Source of the DNA: JASGDN01 sp049841275
Lineage (GTDB): Bacteria > Chloroflexota > Chloroflexia > Thermomicrobiales > UBA6265
Length of the DNA: 64,000 bases
Reading direction: 5' to 3'
NCBI GenBank assembly: GCA_049841275.1
Contig: JASGDN010000072.1
Coordinates: forward strand, 1-64,000
Part shown: one piece after another, positions 36,130 through 44,643 of the stretch
Position numbering within the stretch: the first letter of the stretch is position 1
How the letters are laid out: the number at the start of each line of letters is the position of its first letter
Program-made: the position numbers and the translations under genes
Notes under the pieces: generated by a model
Seen by the model: only the letters and a program-made list of their open reading frames with translations
Databases searched by the model: none
Told to the model about the DNA's origin: nothing

Positions 36130-36139
36130 GGGGGTTCGC

Positions 36140-37282
36140 ATGTCTACTGCCTCGTCCGAACTCCCACAGAGCCTGCCGAAAATCGACCAGGAGACCACAG
36201 CGGTCAAGACATCGGTCGCTATCGCCTCGCCCCGCAAGCTGATGTGGCTGAAGTTCCGCCGTCACAAGCTGGCGATGGTGGGCATGTGCGGAATCGGCCT
36301 GCTCTACCTGATGGCTATCTTCAACGGCTTCCTCTCGCCGGTGAATCCGGACACGCGCTCGAAATTCCCATATGCCGCACCGAATGGCATCCACTGGTTT
36401 GACGGAGGATCATTCAGTCCTCACGTCTACGGGCTGGTCGCCAAGACCAAGCCGGGCACCATGGATCGCACGATCACCAAGGACCCGAGCAAGAAGATCC
36501 CCGTCCACTTCTTCGTCCACGGGGAGCCCTACAAGATCCTGGGCATCATCGAAACGGACATCCGCCTCTTCGGCGCGGAAGATGGGGGCATCGTCTCCCT
36601 CTTCGGAACCGACAAGCTCGGGCGTGATGTCTACAGCCGCACGCTGAATGGCGCAGTGATCTCGCTCTCGATCGGTCTCGTCGGTGTGGCGATCAGTTTT
36701 GCCCTCGGCGCGATCATCGGTGGCTTCTCCGGCTACTACGGCGGCTGGTTCGACACGCTGATCCAGCGCATCATCGAGTTCCTGATGTCGATCCCGAATA
36801 TCCCGCTGCTGATCGCCCTCAGCGCGATCATCCCGCAGGCGTGGTCGCCATTGCAGGTCTATTTCGCGATCTCGCTCATCCTCTCGATCCAGTCGTGGAC
36901 CGGGATGGCGCGGGTGGTGCGCGGCAAGCTCATCCAGCTGCGCGACGAGGACTTCGTGCTCGATGCGCAACTGGCCGGAGCCAGCGACTGGCGGATCGTG
37001 ATGGTCCACATGCTGCCATCCTTCGCCAGCTTCCTCATCGTCCAGCTCACCCTCGCGATCCCGGGCATGATCCTCGGCGAAACGGCGCTCAGCTTCCTTG
37101 GACTCGGGCTGCGGCCACCGGTCGTCAGCTGGGGTGTATTGCTCCAGGACGCCCAGAACGTGCGCTCCGTCCTCTCCTATCCGTGGCTGTTGATCCCGGG
37201 CGCCTTCGTCACCTTCACCGTGCTCGCCTTTAGCTTCTTCGGCGACGGCCTGCGCGATGCCGCCGACCCCTACAAGAGCTGA
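36140..37282 (+). CDS. ABC transporter permease, DppC/OppC type
   Basis: 380 residues. An N-terminal OppC_N helix (about 55-75) is followed by a long extracytoplasmic loop of about 100 residues, then the core permease helices (LSIGLVGVAISFALGAIIGG onward). The EAA loop is seen at DEDFVLDAQLAGASDWRIVMVHMLPS. The N-terminal loop is longer than in typical DppC proteins (about 300 residues), a form common with large family-5 binding proteins. Starts 11 bases after the first permease gene with a purine-rich AGGGGGG site. Confidence 0.92.
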   Translation: MSTASSELPQSLPKIDQETTAVKTSVAIASPRKLMWLKFRRHKLAMVGMCGIGLLYLMAIFNGFLSPVNPDTRSKFPYAAPNGIHWFDGGSFSPHVYGLVAKTKPGTMDRTITKDPSKKIPVHFFVHGEPYKILGIIETDIRLFGAEDGGIVSLFGTDKLGRDVYSRTLNGAVISLSIGLVGVAISFALGAIIGGFSGYYGGWFDTLIQRIIEFLMSIPNIPLLIALSAIIPQAWSPLQVYFAISLILSIQSWTGMARVVRGKLIQLRDEDFVLDAQLAGASDWRIVMVHMLPSFASFLIVQLTLAIPGMILGETALSFLGLGLRPPVVSWGVLLQDAQNVRSVLSYPWLLIPGAFVTFTVLAFSFFGDGLRDAADPYKS

Positions 37283-37315
37283 TCCCGATCCGCCGTGACG
37301 AGAAGAGGCCATTCC

Positions 37316-38389
37316 ATGCAACAGCTCGAAGCACCGCCGACCAGCACCGCGGTGACCGATACGAGAAAGCCGCTCATCAAGGTCGAGAACCTGGAAGTCG
37401 AGTTCCCGACCGATCTCGGCACCGTCCACGCCGTGAACGGCGTGAATTTCCAGATCATGCCCGGCCAGACGCTCGGCGTCGTTGGCGAGAGTGGGTGCGG
37501 CAAGAGCGTCACCGCCCGCGCCATCCTCCGCATCCTGCGCGATCCCGGCCGCATCACGAACGGCACCATCACCTACACGCGTCCGCGTTCCGTCTCGCAA
37601 AGTTCTCTCGCGGAGGACATCGAGACCGAAGGCACCACGATCGACCTTACCGCGCTCGATCCACGCGGCAAGACGATCCGCAGCATCCGCGGCAACGACA
37701 TCGCCATGATCTTCCAGGAGCCGATGACGTCGCTCTCGCCGGTTCACACGATCGGCAACCAGATCTGCGAGGCCATCCTCCTTCACCGCGATGTCACCAA
37801 GAAGGACGCTGCCCTCATTGCGGAGGAGTTGCTGACCCGCGTCGGCGTCCCGAATGCCCGCCAACGCCTCGACGACTACCCACACCAGTTTTCCGGCGGC
37901 ATGCGGCAACGCGCGATGATCGCGATGGCCCTCTCGTGCCAACCGAGCCTGCTCATCGCCGACGAGCCGACGACCGCGCTCGATGTCACCACCGAGGCCC
38001 AGATCCTGGAGCTGATCCGCGAGATCCAGCAGGACACCGGCATGGCGGTGATGCTGATCACGCACAACCTCGGCGTCGTCGCAGAAATGGCCGAGGAAGT
38101 CATCGTGATGTACCTCGGCAAGGTCGTCGAGCGCACCGATGTCGTCTCGCTCTTCTACGATCCCCAGCATCCCTATACGCAGGCGTTGCTGAGCTCCATT
38201 CCACGCATCGGCCGCCGGGTGGAGGACCTCGAAGTCATCACCGGCAGCGTGCCGGACCCGACCAACATTCCGCACGGCTGCCCCTTCCACACCCGGTGCA
38301 AGGAGTTCGAAGGCGGCCGCTGCGATGTCGAGGTGCCGCAGCTCCGCGAGATCTCGAAAGGCCACTGGGTGAGTTGCCTGCACCGGTAG
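37316..38389 (+). CDS. ABC transporter ATP-binding protein, DppD/OppD type
   Basis: 357 residues. Walker A GESGCGKS, Q-loop in MIFQEPMTSLSP, signature SGGMRQRAMIAMAL, Walker B LLIADEPTTALDV and the switch His in MLITHNLGVVAEM are all intact. The C-terminal oligopeptide/dipeptide extension has the cysteine cluster region GCPFHTRC. The ATG at 37316 follows AGAGG; a GTG at 37295 is less likely. Forms the ATPase pair with the next gene. Confidence 0.94.
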   Translation: MQQLEAPPTSTAVTDTRKPLIKVENLEVEFPTDLGTVHAVNGVNFQIMPGQTLGVVGESGCGKSVTARAILRILRDPGRITNGTITYTRPRSVSQSSLAEDIETEGTTIDLTALDPRGKTIRSIRGNDIAMIFQEPMTSLSPVHTIGNQICEAILLHRDVTKKDAALIAEELLTRVGVPNARQRLDDYPHQFSGGMRQRAMIAMALSCQPSLLIADEPTTALDVTTEAQILELIREIQQDTGMAVMLITHNLGVVAEMAEEVIVMYLGKVVERTDVVSLFYDPQHPYTQALLSSIPRIGRRVEDLEVITGSVPDPTNIPHGCPFHTRCKEFEGGRCDVEVPQLREISKGHWVSCLHR

Positions 38390-38417
38390 CAGGCAGCTCT
38401 GCGACACATTCCGTGGC

Positions 38418-38449
38418 GGTTCAGCCTGAACCATCGGGCGAAGCCCGAT
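38418..38449 (+). repeat. Two-hairpin REP-like element
   Basis: GGTTCA-GCC-TGAACC (38418-38432) is followed at once by ATCGGGC-GAA-GCCCGAT (38433-38449). The same pair of hairpins, with compensated base changes, opens the larger element at 40981-41105. It lies in the gap between the two ATPase genes. Confidence 0.65.
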
Positions 38450-38498
38450 CATCCCGACTTCGCGCCGAGATCCATCCCCGCAGAGGGAGAACGACGAC

Positions 38499-39698
38499 AT
38501 GGCAACCCAGGTGAACGATCCGACCACAACCGCCCGCGACGCCGATCTGGCGCGCACGCTGGGCATCGCCACCCCCGGTGACACAGCCGCACCGCGCGAT
38601 CCGGACCTCATCCTGGAGACGCGGGACCTGAAGAAACACTTCCCCATTCAGCGCGGCATGCTCAGGCGGACGGTCGGCGCGGTGCGTGCCGTCGATGGCG
38701 TGGACATCGCCATCCGCAAGGGGCAGATCCACGGCCTCGTCGGCGAATCGGGCAGCGGCAAGACGACCACCGGCCGTATGGTGCTCCGCGCGATCGACCC
38801 GACATCCGGCCAGATCTGGTTCCAGGACAAGGACATCGGCTGGGTCGATGTCGCTGCCGCCGACAAGACGCACCTCCGCCAAGCGCGGCGCAACCTGAAG
38901 ATGGTCTACCAGGACCCCTATTCCTCACTGAACCCGCGCATGACCGTCCAGCAGGTCGTCGGCGAGCACCTGAAGGTGAACCATGTCCAGAGCGGCAAGG
39001 CCCTCTCCGACCGCGTGGCGGAGTTGCTGACGCTGGTCGGCCTGCGGCCGGAATATGCCCAACGCTATCCTCACGCCTTCAGCGGCGGCCAGCGGCAACG
39101 CATCGCCATCGCCCGCGCGCTCTCGATGCAGCCGCAGCTCCTGATCTGCGACGAGCCGGTTTCCGCGCTCGATGTCTCCGTGCAGGCGCAGATTCTCCGG
39201 CTTCTCCGCGACTTGCAGGACCGCTTCGGCCTCTCCTATCTCTTTGTCGCCCACGACCTGAGTGTGGTGGAGAATGTCTCCGATCACGTCTCCGTGATGT
39301 ATGTCGGCCAGATCGTCGAATCCGCCCCAACACACGAGCTCTACCGGCATCCGCTGCATCCATACACGGAGGCACTGATGTCGGCGGTGCCGCGACCGGA
39401 CCCGAAGGCGACCAAGAAGCGGATCGTGTTGCAGGGTGAATTGCCCAGCCCGGCGAATCCTCCCAGTGGGTGCTACTTCCATCCTCGCTGCCGCTACGCG
39501 CAGGACCGCTGCAAGATCGAGACGCCTGCCCTACGCGAGATCCGGCCAGGTCACGTTGCCCGCTGCCACTTCGCCGGAGAACTGAACCTGCAGGGCTTCG
39601 TCGAGACCAACGACGGCCCGCCTATCCCAAACCAGGAAAAACGCCCCGTCCCGATGGCCCAACCCGTGCCGGGCGCACCGCCCTTCCAGGCGGGCTGA
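38499..39698 (+). CDS. ABC transporter ATP-binding protein, DppF/OppF type
   Basis: 399 residues. Walker A GESGSGKTT, Q-loop in MVYQDPYSSLNPRM, signature SGGQRQRIAIARAL, Walker B LLICDEPVSALDV and switch His in FVAHDLSVVEN are intact. The C-terminal family region has GCYFHPRCRYAQDRC. Residues 1-30 and the tail (last 40, Pro/Gln-rich) are longer than usual and look disordered. Completes a five-component importer with the genes at 33016-38389. Confidence 0.94.
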   Translation: MATQVNDPTTTARDADLARTLGIATPGDTAAPRDPDLILETRDLKKHFPIQRGMLRRTVGAVRAVDGVDIAIRKGQIHGLVGESGSGKTTTGRMVLRAIDPTSGQIWFQDKDIGWVDVAAADKTHLRQARRNLKMVYQDPYSSLNPRMTVQQVVGEHLKVNHVQSGKALSDRVAELLTLVGLRPEYAQRYPHAFSGGQRQRIAIARALSMQPQLLICDEPVSALDVSVQAQILRLLRDLQDRFGLSYLFVAHDLSVVENVSDHVSVMYVGQIVESAPTHELYRHPLHPYTEALMSAVPRPDPKATKKRIVLQGELPSPANPPSGCYFHPRCRYAQDRCKIETPALREIRPGHVARCHFAGELNLQGFVETNDGPPIPNQEKRPVPMAQPVPGAPPFQAG

Positions 39699-39810
39699 AA
39701 ATACTCGGCGAGCCACAAGGGGTTGCCGTCCCCGTAACTCCTCCGCGCATGGATATCAAGAGGGTCGACATGGGTCAGCTTCAACGACCAATCCGAAAGG
39801 ACATTCCTTC

Positions 39811-40965
39811 GTGACTGCGTCCGACACATCTCCGGTCAAGGTCGGCATCATCGGCGCCGGCAAGATCAGCGGCATCTACCTGGAAAACAGCAAGAAATTC
39901 AGCACCTTCGATGTGGTCGCCATCGCCGATGTGCGGGTCGACGGCGCCGAAGCGCGAGCGCGCGAGTTCGGCATCCCGGAAGCGCTCTCGGTTGATGATC
40001 TGCTCGCCCATCCGGACGTCGAGGCCATCATCAATCTCACCCCGCACCGCGTGCATGGGCCGGTCGGCATCTCCGTCGTGGAGGCCGGCAAGGCCGTCTA
40101 CACCGAGAAGCCGATCGTCGTCTTGCGTGAAGAAGGCCTGCGCCTGCTCGACCTCGCGGCCGCGAAGAACGTCCGGGTTGGCGGCGCACCGGACACCTTC
40201 TTTGGCGGCGCCTGGCAGACGGCGCGCAAGGTGATCGACGACGGGACGATCGGACGCCCATTCGCTGCCTTCGCGAACCTCCACATCCGCCCGATCCCAC
40301 GCCCGGCCGGGGCGCCGCCTCCGCCTTCACAATCCGTCGATCAGCCCGGTTACCGCAGTTTCTATCAGACCGAGAACTTCGAGTACGGCGGCGGCGCCAT
40401 CTTCGACCGGGGACCGTATTACCTGAACGCGCTCATTCATCTGCTCGGCCCAATCGCGAAGGTAACCGGCTCCGCGACAAAGACCTGGGACGAGCGCGAC
40501 CTCGGCGGCGAGATGCGTCCGGTCAACGTTCCAACGCACGTCGTCGGCGTGCTGACGTTCGCGAACGGCGTCGTCTGCAATTTCACGATGAGCAACGATG
40601 TCCTGGCGACCGGCCTGCCGCACATCGAGATCTACGGCACGGAAGGCTCGCTCCGCTGCATCGACCCGAACGAGTTCACCGGTGATATCCAGCTCCGCAC
40701 GCTGGAGGACCCGGAGTTTCGCACCCTGCCGATCACGTTTCCGTACAACCAGAACAGCCGTGGAGTCGGCGTCGCGGACATGGCGGCAGCCATGCGTTCC
40801 GGACGACTGCACCGCGCGACCGGCGCGATGGCCTATCACGTCGTGGACATCATCACGGCCATCTTCGACGCCTCCGCGACGGGGCAAACCGTCGAACTGA
40901 CGAGCACCTGCGTCCAGCCCGCCGCCCTACCGGACGGCCTGGCCGACTGGGAGATCGACGCGTAG
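39811..40965 (+). CDS. Gfo/Idh/MocA-family oxidoreductase
   Basis: 384 residues. An N-terminal Rossmann fold binds NAD(P) (VGIIGAGKISGIYLE, about residues 10-24), followed by the EKP motif (VYTEKPIVV) with the catalytic-region Lys and the family's C-terminal alpha/beta domain. The sugar or inositol substrate is unknown. The start is GTG at 39811 with GAAAGGA upstream. Part of the sugar cluster with three paralogue-like oxidoreductases and three epimerases, an arrangement that suggests oxidation, epimerisation and dehydration of one imported sugar class. Confidence 0.9.
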   Translation: MTASDTSPVKVGIIGAGKISGIYLENSKKFSTFDVVAIADVRVDGAEARAREFGIPEALSVDDLLAHPDVEAIINLTPHRVHGPVGISVVEAGKAVYTEKPIVVLREEGLRLLDLAAAKNVRVGGAPDTFFGGAWQTARKVIDDGTIGRPFAAFANLHIRPIPRPAGAPPPPSQSVDQPGYRSFYQTENFEYGGGAIFDRGPYYLNALIHLLGPIAKVTGSATKTWDERDLGGEMRPVNVPTHVVGVLTFANGVVCNFTMSNDVLATGLPHIEIYGTEGSLRCIDPNEFTGDIQLRTLEDPEFRTLPITFPYNQNSRGVGVADMAAAMRSGRLHRATGAMAYHVVDIITAIFDASATGQTVELTSTCVQPAALPDGLADWEIDA

Positions 40966-40980
40966 GACCAGCGCCTACGA

Positions 40981-41105
40981 CCCCGTAGCGGGTCAGCTTG
41001 TCTGACCCATCCGGCGAAGCCGGATATCACGCACGCACGCTGCGGAGTATCGGCCTGCGGCCGATGGCGAGCCACCAGACCAGCTGGTGGTTCGCCGCTA
41101 CGGGG
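40981..41105. repeat. 125-base multi-hairpin element with 11-base terminal inverted repeats
   Basis: The ends are CCCCGTAGCGG (40981-40991) and CCGCTACGGGG (41095-41105), a perfect match. Inside are four hairpins: GGTCAG/CTGACC (40991-41007), ATCCGGC-GAA-GCCGGAT (41009-41025), ATCGGCC-TGC-GGCCGAT (41049-41065) and a 13-base stem with one mismatch (41066-41096). The first two hairpins recur at 38418-38449. A MITE or a structured RNA are both possible. Confidence 0.75.
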
Positions 41106-41174
41106 TTCTCCCAACGTCGATGCTCCCGGTTTTCGCACACCACATAGCGATGCCCCCACGGAACAGGAGATTGC

Positions 41175-42011
41175 ATGACCCTCAAGCTCGGCGTGCTCGA
41201 ATCATGGTTCGATGGCGAACCGGTCGTCCCCGGCAAGACCCTCCCCGAACGCCTGAACGCGCTGGAAGAAGCCGGCTACGGCGGCATCCAGCTCTGCGCC
41301 GTCTCCGCCGGGATCAGCGTGGAAGACCGCAACGCCGCCCTCGCCAACTCCCCCGTCAAACTCCTCATCCACGGCAAGCACGGCCAGATCCTCGGCAAGG
41401 ACAAGGAGACGCGCGACCAGGCCATCCGCGACATCGTCTCGGGGCTGGAAGAAGCCGCCGCACTGGAGGCCGTCGGCTCCATCCTCGTGCCGATCCGCAC
41501 CACGCCCGAAATCGCCGCACCCGCGCCCGTCTCGTTCGGTGTCGTCCCGACCAAGTCCATCGTCGACCTCGAACGCGAGATCCTCATCGACCAGCTCGGC
41601 AAGATCGCGCCGACCGCCGAACGGCTCGGCACCCCGATCATCCTGGAGCCGCTCAATCGCTACGAGAGCCACCTACTGAAGTCGCTCGACGACGCAGCGC
41701 AGATCTGCCGGGCGGTCGGCAGCCCCGGCATTCGCATGATGGCGGACTTCTTCCACATGAACCTGGAGGATGCCGACATGGGCCAGGCCATCGAGGCGGT
41801 TGCGGATGTGCTCGCCTACGTGCATCTTGCTGATAGCAACCGCTTCCAGCCCAGCGCCGGTCACCTCGACTTCAGGCCCGGTTTCGCGGCGCTCAAGCGC
41901 ATCGGCTACGACGGATGGATGACGCTCGAATGCAAGTTGAATGTCAAGCCCAGCGTCCAGGCCTTGATCGACACCGCCGAGTTCATCCGCGCCGAGTGGG
42001 AAGCGGCCTGA
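41175..42011 (+). CDS. Sugar phosphate isomerase/epimerase (TIM barrel)
   Basis: 278 residues of the xylose-isomerase-like TIM-barrel family. Metal-binding residues are seen in PIILEPLNRYESH (Glu), IRMMADFFHMNLED (Asp/His), AYVHLADSNR (His) and MTLECKL (Glu). This arrangement matches tagatose/psicose 3-epimerase-type and hydroxypyruvate isomerase-like enzymes; the exact sugar is unknown. AACAGGAGA lies just before the ATG. The next gene starts 33 bases later. Confidence 0.88.
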   Translation: MTLKLGVLESWFDGEPVVPGKTLPERLNALEEAGYGGIQLCAVSAGISVEDRNAALANSPVKLLIHGKHGQILGKDKETRDQAIRDIVSGLEEAAALEAVGSILVPIRTTPEIAAPAPVSFGVVPTKSIVDLEREILIDQLGKIAPTAERLGTPIILEPLNRYESHLLKSLDDAAQICRAVGSPGIRMMADFFHMNLEDADMGQAIEAVADVLAYVHLADSNRFQPSAGHLDFRPGFAALKRIGYDGWMTLECKLNVKPSVQALIDTAEFIRAEWEAA

Positions 42012-42044
42012 TCCGTCCCTTCAACGAAAGGCATCCCGTCCATC

Positions 42045-43232
42045 ATGTCATCCGGCTTCCATCCCACGCCCACCCACGATATCCCCGAGGTCCGCATCGG
42101 GCTGCTCGGCTACAACTTCATGGCGAAGGCCCACACCAACGCCTACCGCACCATCCCGTACATGTGGTGGCCGGATTCCATCCAGCCCCGCCTGCATGCC
42201 ATCGCCGGACGCACCGAGGCCAACGTCTCCGCCGCCGCCCAGCGCTACGGCTACGACGGCTATTACCTCTCGTGGGAGGAGCTGGTCGCCGATCCGGATG
42301 TCGACCTCTTCGACAACTGCGCCGGCCATCACATGCACGTCGAGCCGACGATCGCCGCGCTCCAGGCCGGCAAGCACGTCCTCTGCGAGAAGCCACTCGC
42401 CCTCACCGCCGAAGACGCCCGCCGCGTGCGGGATGCCGCCATCGCCGCCGGTCCGCACCTCAAGCACATGACCGGCTTCAACTACCGGTTCGTCCCCGCC
42501 ATCCGCTTCGCGAAGGACCTGATCGAACGCGGCATGTTTGGCGACATCTACCACGTCCGCATCCAGTACCTCCAGCAGAGCATCCGCGACCCGGACGCCC
42601 CGATGCGGAAGGTCCCGCCGCCGGAAGCGCTGACGGCCGGCTCGCAAGCAGTGCTCGGCTGCCACGCCGTCGATCTCGCCCGCTTCCTCGCCGGGGAGCT
42701 CGCGACCGTCAGCGCCCTGCAGCCGCGCTTCGTGCCGGAACGCCTCGGCCCGGACCGCACGCCGATCCGGATGGAATGGGACGACGCCACGCTCTCGCTC
42801 GTCGAGTTCGCGAACGGCGCGGTCGGCACGATCGAGGCCTCACGCGCGGCGGCAGGACGGCGAAACTCGTTGCGGCTGGAGATCAACGGCTCGCGCGGCA
42901 GCATCGGCTTCGACCTCGAACGCCTGAACGAACTCCAGGTCGCACTGGCCGACGCCTCCACGACGGACCTGACCGGCATTGCCTTCCAGGACGTGATGGT
43001 GACGGAAGGCTCGCATCCGTTCATGAACGTCTGGTGGCCGGCTGGGCATATCGTGGGGTGGGAGCACGCGCACATCAACGAGATTCATCACCTGTTGCGC
43101 GCGATTGTGGACGACGGGGAGATTGCACCCTACGGCGCGACGCTGGAGGATGGCTATCGCGCAGCCGTCATCGCGGATGCGCTCGAACGCGCCGCGACGA
43201 CCGGCCGGAAGCAGGAGATCGCCTACGATTGA
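42045..43232 (+). CDS. Gfo/Idh/MocA-family oxidoreductase
   Basis: 395 residues. The Rossmann motif is VRIGLLGYNFMAKAHTNAY, an opening typical of the IolW/IolX-like or glycoside-oxidising branch. The EKP motif is seen in LCEKPLALTAEDARR, and HMTGFNYRFVPAIRFAKDLI is the usual hinge segment. Cytoplasmic NAD(P)-dependent sugar dehydrogenase of unknown substrate. Follows the epimerase gene closely and should be cotranscribed with it. Confidence 0.9.
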   Translation: MSSGFHPTPTHDIPEVRIGLLGYNFMAKAHTNAYRTIPYMWWPDSIQPRLHAIAGRTEANVSAAAQRYGYDGYYLSWEELVADPDVDLFDNCAGHHMHVEPTIAALQAGKHVLCEKPLALTAEDARRVRDAAIAAGPHLKHMTGFNYRFVPAIRFAKDLIERGMFGDIYHVRIQYLQQSIRDPDAPMRKVPPPEALTAGSQAVLGCHAVDLARFLAGELATVSALQPRFVPERLGPDRTPIRMEWDDATLSLVEFANGAVGTIEASRAAAGRRNSLRLEINGSRGSIGFDLERLNELQVALADASTTDLTGIAFQDVMVTEGSHPFMNVWWPAGHIVGWEHAHINEIHHLLRAIVDDGEIAPYGATLEDGYRAAVIADALERAATTGRKQEIAYD

Positions 43233-43545
43233 GCGTGTGAACGTGTCCCCAAAAGGAGTCCCGAACGAATCAACCTCCCATTGTCATCCTGAACGCGGTG
43301 AAGGATCCTCGCGCGAAGTGCATCGAACGAAGGTCGATATCGCTGTCCTATCTATGAATCCCGGCGGGGATGATCCACTGTACATGGCATCCCGCATGCC
43401 AAGTCCAATTTCCGGCTACGCCGGAAGCGCTTCGCGCGGGGGTCGTTCGCTTCGCTCACGATGACATGGATGGTCAAGGAGTTCAGGAATCCGCTCATGG
43501 TCGGCCATAGTGCTCGTGCCATCCACAAAGGAGTACCCCCTCACA
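43233..43545. other. Gap holding an inverted-repeat element
   Basis: 313 bases between two sugar genes. Most of it is the repeat at 43283-43465. AAAGGAG at about 43527-43533 lies ahead of the next start. Confidence 0.6.
43283..43465. repeat. GTCATCCTGAgCGcaGcGAAGGATC-family MITE-like element
   Basis: 38-base imperfect terminal inverted repeats, 43283-43320 and 43428-43465, identical at 29 of 38 positions. Both begin GTCATC and include CGCGCGAAG. The core belongs to a repeat type I know to be scattered in many bacterial genomes. Shorter hairpin relatives lie at 48659-48695 and 51044-51070. Confidence 0.75.
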
Positions 43546-44556
43546 ATGATCCTCGGCCTGGACACCTTCAGCCTCCGCTGGCAAGACTGGACGGCGGAGC
43601 AGATGCTCGACTATGCCGCCTCCATCGGACTCCGGAACGTCCATTTCTCCGAACGCGGCTACCTCGAATCGCTCGACCCGGACTACCTGCGCGGCCTGAA
43701 AGCACACGCCGACAAGCTCGGTCTGCGGATCGAACTCGGCATGCGCAGCTTCGACCGCTTCTCCGGCACGTTCGATCCCTCCCTCGGCACGGGGGAGCAG
43801 CAACTGACCGACATGATCGCCGCCGCGCAAGTTGTCGGCTCTCCGGTCGTCCGCTGCTTCCTCGGCATGCAGAACGACCGCATCGGTCCAACGCCTTTCA
43901 CCGCCCACGTCGCCGAAGCCGAGCGCGTCCTGAAAGCCGTGGCACCGGTCGCAGAGGCGGCGAACGTCACGGTCGCGGTCGAGAATCACGGCGGCGTCGA
44001 CTTCCTCGCGCGGGAACTGCGCGCCCTGATCGAACGCATCGGCTCGGCACACATCGGCGTCTGTCTCGACACCGGCAACCCGCTCTACGGCGGCGAGGAT
44101 GCCGTCTTCACGGCCGAGATCCTCGCCCCCTATGTGGTCACCTGCCATCTCCGCGATACCCGCGTCTGGGCGACACCGGACGGCTGCGCGGTGCAGTGGG
44201 CCACCTGCGGCGACGGCGATGTCGACCTCATCCGCATCGTGGAGGTCCTGAAGCCGCACAAACCCGATCTCGCGCTCGACCTGGAGATCATCACCGGCGT
44301 CGGCCCGAAGGAGATCGACTTCCTGAACGATGATTCCGAGTTCTGGCGCTGCTACCCCGAGCTACCCGCGCGGGACTTCGCGCGCTTCCTCGCTCTGATT
44401 CCCGGCGGCAGCGACGGTCCACTGGAGCAACTCGAACTGCCGGACGGCGTCTGGCAACCGACGCCGGGCGAACTGGAGCGCTACCGCGCCCAGCAACGCG
44501 AACACCTCGAACGCAGCGCCCGCTGGTGCCGCGACCATCTCGATCTGGAGGGCTGA
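43546..44556 (+). CDS. Sugar phosphate isomerase/epimerase (TIM barrel)
   Basis: 336 residues, longer than the other two epimerases in the cluster. Family strands are visible: LGLDTFSLRWQDW at the start, VAVENHGGVDF (Glu/His), IGVCLDTGNPLYGGED (Asp), VVTCHLRDTRVW (His) and ALDLEIITG (Glu). A C-terminal extension of about 60 residues (after FLALIPGG) is outside the barrel. The ATG at 43546 begins the homology, but the ribosome site AAAGGAG is 12 bases away, so the start is a little uncertain. Cotranscribed with the next oxidoreductase. Confidence 0.87.
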   Translation: MILGLDTFSLRWQDWTAEQMLDYAASIGLRNVHFSERGYLESLDPDYLRGLKAHADKLGLRIELGMRSFDRFSGTFDPSLGTGEQQLTDMIAAAQVVGSPVVRCFLGMQNDRIGPTPFTAHVAEAERVLKAVAPVAEAANVTVAVENHGGVDFLARELRALIERIGSAHIGVCLDTGNPLYGGEDAVFTAEILAPYVVTCHLRDTRVWATPDGCAVQWATCGDGDVDLIRIVEVLKPHKPDLALDLEIITGVGPKEIDFLNDDSEFWRCYPELPARDFARFLALIPGGSDGPLEQLELPDGVWQPTPGELERYRAQQREHLERSARWCRDHLDLEG

Positions 44557-44643
44557 CATCCGTTCGGTTTTCGGGGCCGGCGCGGGATCGGTCCGGTGTC
44601 GCACCCACATCGCGGGCGATGTCGCCCGGCAGGAGGAGCATCC

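Noticed and set aside
36410..38647. A 745-codon minus-strand frame
   Set aside because: Antisense to the ABC permease and ATPase genes; no recognisable domain.
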